In this document: piece by piece, positions 53,182-61,646 of the stretch | Numbering within the stretch: the first letter of the stretch is position 1 | How the letters are laid out: the number at the start of each line of letters is the position of its first letter | Position numbers and translations under genes: made by a program | Source of the DNA: Kordiimonas lipolytica | GTDB lineage: Bacteria; Pseudomonadota; Alphaproteobacteria; Sphingomonadales; Kordiimonadaceae | Assembly (NCBI RefSeq): GCF_001550065.1 | Contig: NZ_LRUB01000002.1 | Span: 117,915 to 181,914 of the forward strand | Direction: 5' to 3' | DNA length: 64,000 bases | Notes under the pieces: generated by a model | What the model saw: only the letters and a program-made list of their open reading frames with translations | Database searches by the model: none | What the model was told of the DNA's origin: nothing

Positions 53182-53835
53182 ATGGCAACCAATCAAAATC
53201 TTCTGCAATTTGTCGAAAAGGCGCTCGGGAAAGGCCAAGGCCGCGAGGATATAGCGACTGCCCTTGAAGCTGCAGGCTGGGACAAAGGCGAGATCAAAAA
53301 GGCCCTGGCCGCTTTCGCCCCGATGGATTTTCCGGTTCCCGTTCCAAGCAAGCATTATTCACTGGCCGCGCGGGACACAGTTTTCTACCTGTTCCATTTC
53401 TGCGCCCTTTATCTGGCGAGCTGGGGCATCATTTTCCTGTTCTTCAATATCCTTGATTTCACTATTCCAGATGCGTCCAATTCCATGAATGCCGATTATA
53501 TCGAAGGCAATATTCGCTACTGGGTCGCTTGGTCGATTGTTTTCGTTCCAGCTTACCTCATCGCTGCATGGAAAGCAGAGCAGCGCACAAAGCAGGACCC
53601 TAATTGCCCCATGTCCAGCGGCCGACAGTGGCTGACCTATCTGACCTTGTTTCTGGCCGGGATGACGGCGCTTGGTGATCTGGTAGCCCTTATTTACCAC
53701 TTTCTGGACGGCGCCGCGACGATGCGGTTTTTGTTGAAGGTGGCTGTGGTTGCTGGCGTGTCCGGTGGTGTTCTTCTCTACTATTTTCGGTCAATCAAGG
53801 CGGTTGAAGATGCGGAGGCTGGTGATGCAGCCTAG
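53182..53835 (+). CDS. DUF5671-type membrane protein
   Basis: A 217-aa protein. The N-terminal 45 residues form a small helical domain (LLQFVEKALGKGQGREDIATALEAAGWDKGEIKKAL). Four membrane segments follow (FYLFHFCALYLASWGIIFLF, YWVAWSIVFVPAYLIAA, LTYLTLFLAGMTALGDLVALIY, LLKVAVVAGVSGGVLLYYF). This layout fits DUF5671, which has no known function. The ATG has GGGGGAA 5 nt upstream. It overlaps the next gene by 11 nt. Confidence 0.78.
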   Translation: MATNQNLLQFVEKALGKGQGREDIATALEAAGWDKGEIKKALAAFAPMDFPVPVPSKHYSLAARDTVFYLFHFCALYLASWGIIFLFFNILDFTIPDASNSMNADYIEGNIRYWVAWSIVFVPAYLIAAWKAEQRTKQDPNCPMSSGRQWLTYLTLFLAGMTALGDLVALIYHFLDGAATMRFLLKVAVVAGVSGGVLLYYFRSIKAVEDAEAGDAA

Positions 53836-54274
53836 TTCGTCCGCTAAACTGTTCCTGGGCATTGCAGCAGCCCTGACCCTTTTGTTGGTCATTGTTGGCA
53901 CCGTGCTGGTGCGCTCGCCTTCTGAAATGAAGCTGGTGAAAATGGATCAAAAGCGGGTGCAGCACTTGCAGCAGCTTGCCCAATCGGTGCGTGTTTTTTA
54001 TCGGGGCGAAAAGGCCTTGCCGGAAACTTTGGTTGCCCTGAAGGAACGAGATGACCGCGTCAAGCTGTCTGCCGATCCTGTTTCGGGGAGAAGCTATCAG
54101 TATCATTCTATCGGCGAGACTTCGTTTGAGCTTTGCGCTACATTTTCTTTGTCCACCCTTGAAGGCGACCGGCCAATGTATGGATTGATATATGACGTGG
54201 ACTGGCGGCACCCTGCCGGTGACTATTGCTTCAAAATCGATATTGATAGCCAGAATGACCTGCGCGGGCTTTGA
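53825..54274 (+). CDS. Small membrane-anchored protein, partner of the DUF5671 gene
   Basis: A 149-aa protein with one N-terminal membrane helix (LFLGIAAALTLLLVIVGTVLV, about 9-29). A soluble domain (about 40-149) follows, with two Cys (FELCATF and GDYCFKI) that may form a disulfide in the periplasm. I do not recognise it beyond being an apparent partner of DUF5671. The ATG at 53825 has GGAGG 7 nt upstream, inside the preceding gene. Its last 20 nt overlap the start of the GIY-YIG gene. Confidence 0.7.
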   Translation: MQPSSSAKLFLGIAAALTLLLVIVGTVLVRSPSEMKLVKMDQKRVQHLQQLAQSVRVFYRGEKALPETLVALKERDDRVKLSADPVSGRSYQYHSIGETSFELCATFSLSTLEGDRPMYGLIYDVDWRHPAGDYCFKIDIDSQNDLRGL

Positions 54275-54536
54275 GTATCCCTGCTTCGTTTATGTCCTCG
54301 GGAGCGTGAAGGACGGCAAGGCTCGCACCTATGTGGGCTGGACCAGGGATGTGGAGGCGCGGCTTGCGTCCCACAACGCGGGCACCGGTGCCAAATCCAC
54401 CCGCGGGCGAGAGTGGGTGGTTTTGCATACAGAAGAGTTTAAAACACGCGGCGAGGCCATGAGCCGGGAATGGCACTTGAAACGCGACCGGAAATTCCGC
54501 AAAAAGCTGGTGGAAGAGTTTTTGAAAGGCCAATAG
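54255..54536 (+). CDS. GIY-YIG nuclease-domain protein (YhbQ/UPF0213-like)
   Basis: A 93-aa single-domain GIY-YIG protein. The motif is YVLG...YVGWTRDVEARLASHNAG, and the catalytic Glu is in RGEAMSREWHLKRD. Size fits the YhbQ/UPF0213 group, linked to DNA repair or turnover, not homing endonucleases. The first nine residues (MTCAGFEYP) are coded by sequence shared with the end of the preceding gene, so this start appears to have been re-made when the insert arrived. It ends directly against recR. Confidence 0.88.
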   Translation: MTCAGFEYPCFVYVLGSVKDGKARTYVGWTRDVEARLASHNAGTGAKSTRGREWVVLHTEEFKTRGEAMSREWHLKRDRKFRKKLVEEFLKGQ

Positions 54537-55142
54537 ATGCCCCGTTCCCACGGCAGTGAAATTGATACGCTTATCCAGCTCCTGGCCAGGCTGCCCGGTC
54601 TTGGGCCACGGTCTGCACGGCGGTCCACGCTGCAGCTTCTCAAGAAACGCGACACCGTGATGAAGCCGCTCGCGGACGCCCTTCACATGGTGGCGGACAA
54701 GATTGTCATCTGCGATACCTGCGGCAATATCGATACCCACAATCCCTGCCATGTGTGTGAAGACACGCGGCGTGACCGCAGCCTGGTGTGCGTGGTTGAG
54801 GATGTCGCCGACCTTTGGGCGCTTGACCGGTCCGAGACCTTCAAGGGGCTTTATCATGTTTTGGGCGGCACACTTTCGGCACTCGATGGTGTGGGCCCAG
54901 ACGAGTTGAATATCACCCCACTGATTGACCGCGTTCAAACAGGCGAAGTGCAGGAGGTGATCCTGGCGCTTAACGCCACAGTAGACGGGCAGACCACCAG
55001 CCACTATCTGGCGGAGCGGCTGTCGGGTAGCGGGGTAAAGGTTACGGCGCTGGCGCACGGCGTGCCCGTGGGCGGCGAGTTGGATTATCTGGATGATGGT
55101 ACGCTGGCGGCAGCGCTGCGTGCCCGAGGGAGTATAAGCTGA
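54537..55142 (+). CDS. recR: Recombination mediator RecR
   Basis: A 201-aa protein of the RecFOR pathway that helps load RecA at gaps. It has the HhH segment ([20 protein letters not shown]), a four-Cys zinc finger ([18 protein letters not shown], about 57-74) and the Toprim domain ([13 protein letters not shown]...[17 protein letters not shown]). The start abuts the GIY-YIG stop, and the GFA gene overlaps the recR stop (TGATG). Confidence 0.95.
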   Translation: MPRSHGSEIDTLIQLLARLPGLGPRSARRSTLQLLKKRDTVMKPLADALHMVADKIVICDTCGNIDTHNPCHVCEDTRRDRSLVCVVEDVADLWALDRSETFKGLYHVLGGTLSALDGVGPDELNITPLIDRVQTGEVQEVILALNATVDGQTTSHYLAERLSGSGVKVTALAHGVPVGGELDYLDDGTLAAALRARGSIS

Positions 55143-55534
55143 TGACAGACCATGTGAAGCACAAGGGCGGCTGCCACTGCGGCGCAGTGACGTTTGAACT
55201 GACAGCCCCGGCAACACTCAAGGGAAAGCGCTGCAACTGCAGCATCTGCAGCATGACAGGCTTCATCCATGTGTTTGCAACAAAGGACGAATTCCGCATC
55301 ACATCAGGCGCGGACAACCTGACTGACTACCGTTTCAATACAGGCACTGCGCAGCACCTCTTTTGCAAAACCTGCGGTGTCAAAAGCTTTTACGTGCCCC
55401 GCAGCCATCCGGACGGCTGGTCGGTCAACCTCAACTGTATCGACAAAACGACGGTTACGGACATTGATGTCGCTGATTTTGACGGCGCTAACTGGGAAGC
55501 CAATATTGCTGGCCTGCGCTCCGAAGGCGCTTAA
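55142..55534 (+). CDS. GFA-family (glutathione-dependent formaldehyde-activating fold) protein
   Basis: A 130-aa zinc protein of the GFA/CENP-V fold. The metal cysteines are in GGCHCGAV (about 9-16), RCNCSICSMTG (about 29-39) and FCKTCGVKSF (about 76-85). Relatives include S-hydroxymethylglutathione synthase, but most members have no proven activity. It is coupled to recR by a 1-nt overlap. Confidence 0.88.
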   Translation: MTDHVKHKGGCHCGAVTFELTAPATLKGKRCNCSICSMTGFIHVFATKDEFRITSGADNLTDYRFNTGTAQHLFCKTCGVKSFYVPRSHPDGWSVNLNCIDKTTVTDIDVADFDGANWEANIAGLRSEGA

Positions 55535-55789
55535 GGTACAGCAAATCCCCCAAAAAGAGGGTCGGGGCCTGCGCGCTTTGGCAACAGACCCCGAGGGGAG
55601 CCCAGGCGTCAGCCAGGGGCTCGGGAGTGTGAAACGTCTCTCTAAGGGGAATATCCCCACCTATCATCGCAAATCGGAAGGCCGAGTTGGGCGGCCAACC
55701 ATCGTCACTCGGGAATATTCTCATCCGCTTGAGATTGAAAATACTCTTCCAGTGCGAGCATCAAAACTAGAAAGAATTTAGGTGGGGTT
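55535..55789. other. 255-nt non-coding gap with several hairpins
   Basis: Convergent gap between the GFA gene and dapE. Strong pairs are GAGCCC-A-GGC-GTCA-GCC-AG-GGGCTC (a near-continuous hairpin), GGGGA-ATA-TCCCC and GGCCG-N7-CGGCC. The two ends also pair partly (AAATCCCC with GGGGTTT). An open frame on the plus strand here has no ribosome site and simple composition. It may hold a structured RNA on either strand, or shared 3' ends of the two genes. Confidence 0.35.
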
Positions 55790-56929
55790 TTAGCCCAGCA
55801 GGCGGTTGATCACGTCTTCATAGATGTCGGTCAGCGCTTCGATGTCGGCTACGGCCACATGCTCGTCGATCTTGTGCATGGTGGCACCGACAAGGCCGAA
55901 TTCCACCACAGGGCACATGTCCTTGATGAAGCGGGCGTCCGATGTGCCGCCGGTGGTCGATAGCTCGGGCGTTACACCAAGCCGGGCGCTTGCGGCTTCC
56001 TGCACGGCGTCCGAAAGCGGCCCCGCGGGTGTCAGGAAGCTGTCGCCACTGAGCCACCAGTCGATCTCATAATCCACACCCGCGCCATCCATGCGGCGGG
56101 TTAGTTCCGCGCGCAGGGCTTCGGGGGTGAATTCATTATTGAAACGCACGTTGAAGCGCGCCTTGGCCTCGGCGGGGATCACATTGTGGCTTTCGTTGCC
56201 CACGTGAACATTCACGATCTCAAGGTTAGAGGGCTGAAAGCGGTCGTTCCCGTCATCAAGTGGGCCATCCAGCGTGGCCAGCAGCTTGACCATATCCGGG
56301 ATCGGGTTCTTGGCCACATGCGGGTAGGCCACATGGCCCTGCGTGCCCTTGACCGTCACGATGCCGTGCAGGCTGCCGCGGCGGCCTATCTTGATCATCT
56401 GGCCCATCTCCGTCGGGTTGGTGGGCTCGCCCACCAGGCACATGTCTATCTGCTCGTTGCGCTCGCGCATCCAGTCCAGCACCTTTTTGGTGCCATTGAC
56501 CGCGTCGCCTTCCTCATCGCCTGTGATCAGAAGCGAGATCGAGCCTTTCGGCGTTCCCTTGGCAAGGCGGCGCTCAACCGCAACCACGAAGGCGGCGATG
56601 GCGGATTTCATGTCAGAGGCGCCGCGGCCATATAGCTGGCCGTCGCGCACTTCAGCAGTGAAGGGGTCAACTGACCAATGGTCCTTCGCACCCACGGGAA
56701 CCACATCTGTGTGACCGGCAAAGCAGAAGTTCGGGGCCTCACTCCCTAGCCGGGCATAGAGGTTCGGGACAGGGGCATAGCCTTCTTCCTCGAACACCAG
56801 TTTTTCGCACTTGAAGCCCATCTCGGTCAGGTAGCTTGCAAGCAGATCCAGCGCGTCGCCCTTGTCTGGGGTCACGCTTTCAAGGCGGATCAGTTCCTGG
56901 CTGAGGGTAATGGGGTCAAGGCCTGCCAT
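55790..56929 (-). CDS. dapE: Succinyl-diaminopimelate desuccinylase
   Basis: A 379-aa M20 zinc enzyme of the lysine/meso-diaminopimelate pathway. Metal and catalytic motifs are FAGHTDVVPVG (about 70-80), LYGRGASDMKSA (about 98-109), LLITGDEEGDAVNG (about 132-145), GTSDARF and FGLVGATMHKIDEHV near the end. It follows dapD by 3 nt on the same strand, so the succinylation and desuccinylation steps are made together. Confidence 0.96.
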   Translation of the reverse strand: MAGLDPITLSQELIRLESVTPDKGDALDLLASYLTEMGFKCEKLVFEEEGYAPVPNLYARLGSEAPNFCFAGHTDVVPVGAKDHWSVDPFTAEVRDGQLYGRGASDMKSAIAAFVVAVERRLAKGTPKGSISLLITGDEEGDAVNGTKKVLDWMRERNEQIDMCLVGEPTNPTEMGQMIKIGRRGSLHGIVTVKGTQGHVAYPHVAKNPIPDMVKLLATLDGPLDDGNDRFQPSNLEIVNVHVGNESHNVIPAEAKARFNVRFNNEFTPEALRAELTRRMDGAGVDYEIDWWLSGDSFLTPAGPLSDAVQEAASARLGVTPELSTTGGTSDARFIKDMCPVVEFGLVGATMHKIDEHVAVADIEALTDIYEDVINRLLG

Positions 56930-56932
56930 GGG

Positions 56933-57772
56933 TTAGTCTCTCAACAACTCGTTCACCGAGGTTTTGGATCGCGTGCGCTCATCCACCCGTTTCACGATTA
57001 CGGCGCAGGCCAGATTGGGGCCCGGTGTGCCGTCTGGAAGCGGTTTGCCCGGCAGCGTGCCAGGCACCACAACACTATAGGCCGGAACGCGGCCCATGAA
57101 CACTTCGCCGGTGTTGCGGTCAACAATCTTGGTGGATGCGCCGATGAACACGCCCATGGAAAGGACAGCGCCTTCCTCAATAACCACACCTTCCGCCACT
57201 TCGGAGCGCGCGCCGATGAAACAGTTGTCTTCGATAATCACCGGGCCTGCCTGCAGGGGCTCCAGCACGCCGCCAATACCTGCGCCGCCTGAGATATGCA
57301 CATTCTTGCCAATCTGGGCACAGCTGCCCACGGTGGCCCAGGTGTCAACCATGGTGCCTTCGTCCACATAGGCGCCCAGGTTCACGAACGACGGCATTAG
57401 TACTGCACCCTTGCCGATAAAGGCAGAGCGGCGCACGATGGCGCCCGGCACGGCGCGGAAGCCTGCGTCGCGGAAGCGGTTTTCACCCCAGCCTTCGAAC
57501 TTGGAGGGCACCTTGTCCCACCAGTTGGTATTTTCACCCGGGCCGCCGGCGATGGTTTCCATGTCATTGAGGCGGAACGACAGCAGCACGGCTTTCTTCA
57601 GCCACTGGTTCACCACCCATTCGCCACTTTCCTTGCTGGCCACGCGGGCTTCGCCACTGTCGAGCAGGTTCAGCGCGGCTTCGACAGCGTCGCGGATTTC
57701 GCCGGTGGTTGCGGCAGAGGCCTGGTCGCGATTGTCGAACGCGTCGTTGATGATGGTTTCCAGTTGGCTCAT
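56933..57772 (-). CDS. dapD: Tetrahydrodipicolinate N-succinyltransferase
   Basis: A 279-aa hexapeptide-repeat enzyme that succinylates tetrahydrodipicolinate. It shows the N-terminal helical domain, [73 protein letters not shown] (the left-handed beta helix) and [11 protein letters not shown]. With dapE it supplies diaminopimelate for peptidoglycan and lysine. Confidence 0.96.
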   Translation of the reverse strand: MSQLETIINDAFDNRDQASAATTGEIRDAVEAALNLLDSGEARVASKESGEWVVNQWLKKAVLLSFRLNDMETIAGGPGENTNWWDKVPSKFEGWGENRFRDAGFRAVPGAIVRRSAFIGKGAVLMPSFVNLGAYVDEGTMVDTWATVGSCAQIGKNVHISGGAGIGGVLEPLQAGPVIIEDNCFIGARSEVAEGVVIEEGAVLSMGVFIGASTKIVDRNTGEVFMGRVPAYSVVVPGTLPGKPLPDGTPGPNLACAVIVKRVDERTRSKTSVNELLRD

Positions 57773-57881
57773 GGGTGCGGTTCCTTGGGCTTAAGGTCGT
57801 TCACAAAAATCGCAAGAACAATAGCGTCCGCGCCCCTCAAGTCAATCGCGGGAACAGGCTGGCCGCCCTAGAATTCCTAAC

Positions 57882-58574
57882 CTACCGGTTTAAAAAAGCG
57901 TGCAGCCAGGTTGCCAGATTGCCGGTTTCCGCATGCACGGTTTCCGGGTCGTGGTCTGCCTTGCCCCAGATATTGCCTGTGTTGATCCACACCGTGGCCA
58001 TGCCCATGGCGTGCGCTGGCACAAGGTTGCGGGCCATGTCTTCAAACATCACGGCGCGCTTGGGGTCAATGTCGTATTTGGCGACGAACTTGTCGTACAC
58101 TTGCGGTTTCGGTTTGGGCTCCAGGTCCGCTTCGTGAATGTCGAAGATATCTTCGAACAGGTCGTCAATACCAAGGCGGTCCAGCACCTTGGCGGCGTAT
58201 TTCGCGTCTGCATTGGTGAATACCACCCTGCGGCCATCCAGCCGGGTGATGGCATCGCGCAGATGATCGTCGCGCTCAATCGGTGCGAAGTCGATATCAT
58301 GCACGCTGTCCAGATAATGGTATGGGTCCACCGAATGGTGCGCCATCAGGCCCTTCAGCGTGGTGCCGTGTTCCAGCAGATACTGTTTCTGTACCTTGCG
58401 GGCGTCCTCGGCGTTCAGGCCAAGAAGCGTCTGCACATATTCGCCGATCTTCTGGTCGATCTGGCTGAACAGGTTGCATTCCGCCGCATAAAGCGTGTTA
58501 TCAAGATCGAAAACCCAGGCATCGCGCGGGGTGTCGAAGGTGGGGTGAAAGCTTTGCTTTTTAAAATCCAACAT
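57882..58574 (-). CDS. Pyrimidine 5'-nucleotidase (HAD, SDT1-like)
   Basis: A 230-aa HAD phosphatase. The motifs are VFDLDNTLYAAECN (motif I, about 21-34), VFTNADAKYA (motif II, about 117-126), EPKPKPQVYDKF (motif III Lys) and MFEDMARNLVPA (motif IV). The arrangement matches the yeast SDT1 type, which cleaves pyrimidine monophosphates. It lies 109 nt upstream of dapD on the same strand. Confidence 0.88.
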   Translation of the reverse strand: MLDFKKQSFHPTFDTPRDAWVFDLDNTLYAAECNLFSQIDQKIGEYVQTLLGLNAEDARKVQKQYLLEHGTTLKGLMAHHSVDPYHYLDSVHDIDFAPIERDDHLRDAITRLDGRRVVFTNADAKYAAKVLDRLGIDDLFEDIFDIHEADLEPKPKPQVYDKFVAKYDIDPKRAVMFEDMARNLVPAHAMGMATVWINTGNIWGKADHDPETVHAETGNLATWLHAFLNR

Positions 58575-58690
58575 GGTGCATATGATACTGCAATAATTGT
58601 CATTAAAGCTAGATTAACCGCAAGCAACATAGTTTTTATGACAGGGGGCCAGATTTCAGGCAATCTGGAGCTGGAAGCGAAAGGGAAAAT

Positions 58691-60358
58691 GTGGCGCCAC
58701 TGAAGAAAATGGCAGGTATTTCAGGCAGTTTGAGCCGGTCGAAGTCCAGCGCCTTCCGCGTTGCGGCAGGTGGAGATGTGCTGGACCAAAGCCCGTCTGC
58801 GGGCCCGCTAGTGGCCTTGTGGCAGCAAGATGAGGGTCCGCTGCATCACACGGTTCATGAAGCACTGACATCCGGCCTGCCAACGGACGCCCGCATCGAG
58901 GACGGTAAGGGCTCAACCTACTGGCTGGTGGCCGTGCCGCAGGGCAATGAGGTCGTGGTGGTGACGCGCGATACAACTCTGCCCGACAAAGTGACCGAAG
59001 CGCTTCTGAAAAGCCGCACCATGCTGAAGGAGCTTTTGGACGGCGCGGTCGATTTGTCTTTCGAGCTTGATGAAAACTACAGGTTCCGCTTTGTGTCGCC
59101 TCACGAAGCGTTCGGGCAGGATACGGAACAGTGGCTTGGCCGGAACGCCACGCGCATTTTCTGGCCGGATGGCGAGGCACCTGTACGCAATCCTTTCACA
59201 GCAAAGCGCGAGGCGCAGTTTGATAATGTCCCGGCTCTGTTTGAAGGCGATAGCCGTCGCTGGCTGCATTTCAATGTGCATCCGCTTGTAAATGAACGCG
59301 GTGAGCAGACCGGCCTTCGGGGCACGTGCCGCGACATGACAGACCGCTATATGGCCGCCCGAAAGACAAAGCAGGACGGCCTGCGGTTCATGCTTTTGCA
59401 GCGGATCACCCGCATCCTGAATACGGCTGAAAGCGCCGATGACCTGTTCGACAGTGCGTCGGCCGCACTTCAGGAAGTGCTGCGAGCCGATATGGTATGG
59501 GCAGCGATGCATTATGAAGAAGGCCTCGTGCCCAGTTCCATCGTCGGCAGCTATCAGGAAATACTGGATATGGACTCCATCTGGGCCAGCCTGGTTGCAG
59601 CTGAAGACCATGTGTTGCCATTTGAAAGCACGGGAGAGCGCCAGCATCTTGCGCTCAGGATGCAGCGGGGGGACAAGAGCCTCGGCATGATGATTGTCAG
59701 CCGGGATACGAAAGTCAGCCCTTGGTCGGACCTTGAAGTGGAGCTTTTGAGCGGTGTCGTTGAAGTGCTGACAGCGGCGTTTGGCAAGGCGGAACTCATC
59801 GACACACTTTACCGCCTGTCCAGCAAGGACGAGCTGACCGGGCTGATGAACCGTCGTGCGCTTCTGGAAGCGGTGGAACGGCGCCTTAAGCACCAGTGCC
59901 GCACAGGCCTTTCAGGCTGTCTGGTTTTTATTGATCTGGACCATTTCAAGGAAGTCAACGACACACTGGGGCACCGGGCGGGTGATCAGGCGCTCAAGGG
60001 TGTCGCCAAGCATATGCAGGCCATGATCAGGCCGTGCGATTTTGCGGGGCGCTATGGCGGTGATGAATTCATCCTCTGGCTGGAGGATATGGATAGCGAC
60101 GTTGCGGCCAAGAAGGCCGAAAGCCTGATCGCGGCCATGCCTGCCATTCGGAGTGAGATCGGCGGAGACGGTCTGCGGCTGAATGCATCGATCGGAGTTT
60201 GCCCATCGGTTGCGGGGGTGGATTTGACGTTCGAGAAATTGGCCGATCGCGCCGATGCGGTTCTGTATGAAGTTAAAGAAGCGGGGCGTGGCCATGTGGC
60301 TATTGCACCGACAAGCGAGGCCCCGGGTGATACCGCGGCGGGGGAAGAGGAAGACTGA
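58691..60358 (+). CDS. Diguanylate cyclase with PAS and GAF-like domains
   Basis: A 555-aa cytoplasmic protein that makes cyclic di-GMP. A PAS-like domain spans about 110-230 (DGAVDLSFELDENYRFRFVSP). A GAF-like domain spans about 240-370. The GGDEF domain is at the C-terminus with active site RYGGDEF (about 455) and the inhibitory RxxD site RPCD five residues before it, so it is probably active and feedback-inhibited. The start is a GTG with AAAGGGA just upstream. Its stop overlaps the DUF2336 start (TGATG). Confidence 0.92.
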   Translation: MAPLKKMAGISGSLSRSKSSAFRVAAGGDVLDQSPSAGPLVALWQQDEGPLHHTVHEALTSGLPTDARIEDGKGSTYWLVAVPQGNEVVVVTRDTTLPDKVTEALLKSRTMLKELLDGAVDLSFELDENYRFRFVSPHEAFGQDTEQWLGRNATRIFWPDGEAPVRNPFTAKREAQFDNVPALFEGDSRRWLHFNVHPLVNERGEQTGLRGTCRDMTDRYMAARKTKQDGLRFMLLQRITRILNTAESADDLFDSASAALQEVLRADMVWAAMHYEEGLVPSSIVGSYQEILDMDSIWASLVAAEDHVLPFESTGERQHLALRMQRGDKSLGMMIVSRDTKVSPWSDLEVELLSGVVEVLTAAFGKAELIDTLYRLSSKDELTGLMNRRALLEAVERRLKHQCRTGLSGCLVFIDLDHFKEVNDTLGHRAGDQALKGVAKHMQAMIRPCDFAGRYGGDEFILWLEDMDSDVAAKKAESLIAAMPAIRSEIGGDGLRLNASIGVCPSVAGVDLTFEKLADRADAVLYEVKEAGRGHVAIAPTSEAPGDTAAGEEED

Positions 60359-61638
60359 TGCTGGGTAAATTGAAGGCATTGCTTGGGGGCAAGTCCGATA
60401 AAGATAAAGCGTTGCCCGAAACGCTGACCAAGGAAGACGAGCAAAGGATTCTGGAGACCGGGTCTGAGGGGCAAAAGCAGGCCCTTGCGAACCGCACAGA
60501 TGCCCGGCCAGAAGTGCTCTATTTTCTAGCCGAGGATGCATCGCCAGAAATTCGCCGGGCGATTGCCCAGAACCCGTCCACGCCGATCCAGGCTGCAGAG
60601 AAGTTGACGAGCGATGAGGATGAAGAAGTCCGTTCAGAACTCGCCCGTAAGATCGGCCGGCTGATACCGGGCCTCAAGCCGGGCGAACAGACCGCCCTCA
60701 GGGAAAAGGCCATCAAGGTGCTGGAAGCCCTGGCGGCTGACCAGCTGCCGAAGGTGCGGGCCTATGTGGCGGAAGAGATCAAGAGCGCAGACAGCGTGCC
60801 GAAGGCCATTGTCGACAGGCTGGCGCGCGATGTTGAAGAGATTGTCTGTGGGCCGATCCTCCAGTATTCGCCCCTTCTGAACGATGATGACCTGCGTGAG
60901 ATCATTGCGGCTGGTGTGTCTGGTGGGGCGCTGAAGTCCATTGCCAGCCGAGCCTTGGTCAGCGAAGAGATTTCCCAGGACATTGCGGCCACGTTGGATG
61001 TGCCAGCAATTTCCACGCTCCTGACCAACCCAAACGCGCAGATCCGCGAAGACACGCTGGACCAGATTATCGATCACGCCAAGACAGTGGAAGACCTGCA
61101 CGCGCCGGTGGCGCTGCGCCCGCAACTGTCGATCCGGGCGATGAAGCGGATCGCTGGTTTTGTGGCTTCAGCCCTTGTTCACGCCATGATGGAGCAGGCG
61201 GAACTGCCTGAAGAACAGGCGGAAGAGCTCCTGGAGAGAGTGCGAGACCGGCTGCACAGTGAACGCGTCGGCGATGAAGAAGAGGACAAGCTGGCGAAGC
61301 AGGCCATGGAGTATTTCGAAAAGGGCGCGCTGGATGACAAATTCGTCCATGACCAGATCGAGGAAAACCGGCGAGAGCTTTTAATGCAATGCCTTGCCGT
61401 AATGGCTGATATCCCGGCAAAAACCGTACGCCAGATTGTTAATTCCAAGAGCGGCAGGGCCGTGACGGCACTGGCCTGGAAAGCGAAGCTTTCAATGCGC
61501 ACGGCCTATGAACTTCAGACAAAGTTCGCCTTGGTGCCCAAAGCACAGCTTCTGAATGCCAAGGATGGCAAGGACTATCCGATCGACGACAACGAGCTTG
61601 AATGGCATCTCAGCTATTTTGTCGAGCAGGCTGATTAG
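60358..61638 (+). CDS. DUF2336 protein with HEAT-like repeats
   Basis: A 426-aa helical protein. The N-terminal half has HEAT-like repeats (RPEVLYFLAEDASPEIRRAIAQNPSTP, EEVRSELARKIG, LPKVRAYVAEEIKSAD). The DUF2336 region follows (about 150-400). DUF2336 proteins are common in alphaproteobacteria and are often next to signalling genes; the role is unknown. Translational coupling to the diguanylate cyclase suggests an effector or scaffold for cyclic di-GMP output. Confidence 0.85.
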   Translation: MLGKLKALLGGKSDKDKALPETLTKEDEQRILETGSEGQKQALANRTDARPEVLYFLAEDASPEIRRAIAQNPSTPIQAAEKLTSDEDEEVRSELARKIGRLIPGLKPGEQTALREKAIKVLEALAADQLPKVRAYVAEEIKSADSVPKAIVDRLARDVEEIVCGPILQYSPLLNDDDLREIIAAGVSGGALKSIASRALVSEEISQDIAATLDVPAISTLLTNPNAQIREDTLDQIIDHAKTVEDLHAPVALRPQLSIRAMKRIAGFVASALVHAMMEQAELPEEQAEELLERVRDRLHSERVGDEEEDKLAKQAMEYFEKGALDDKFVHDQIEENRRELLMQCLAVMADIPAKTVRQIVNSKSGRAVTALAWKAKLSMRTAYELQTKFALVPKAQLLNAKDGKDYPIDDNELEWHLSYFVEQAD

Positions 61639-61646
61639 GTCGGGCT

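Noticed and set aside
54255..54536. Homing endonuclease
   Set aside because: The GIY-YIG protein is a 93-aa single domain of the YhbQ/UPF0213 type, without a DNA-recognition domain or an intron or intein.
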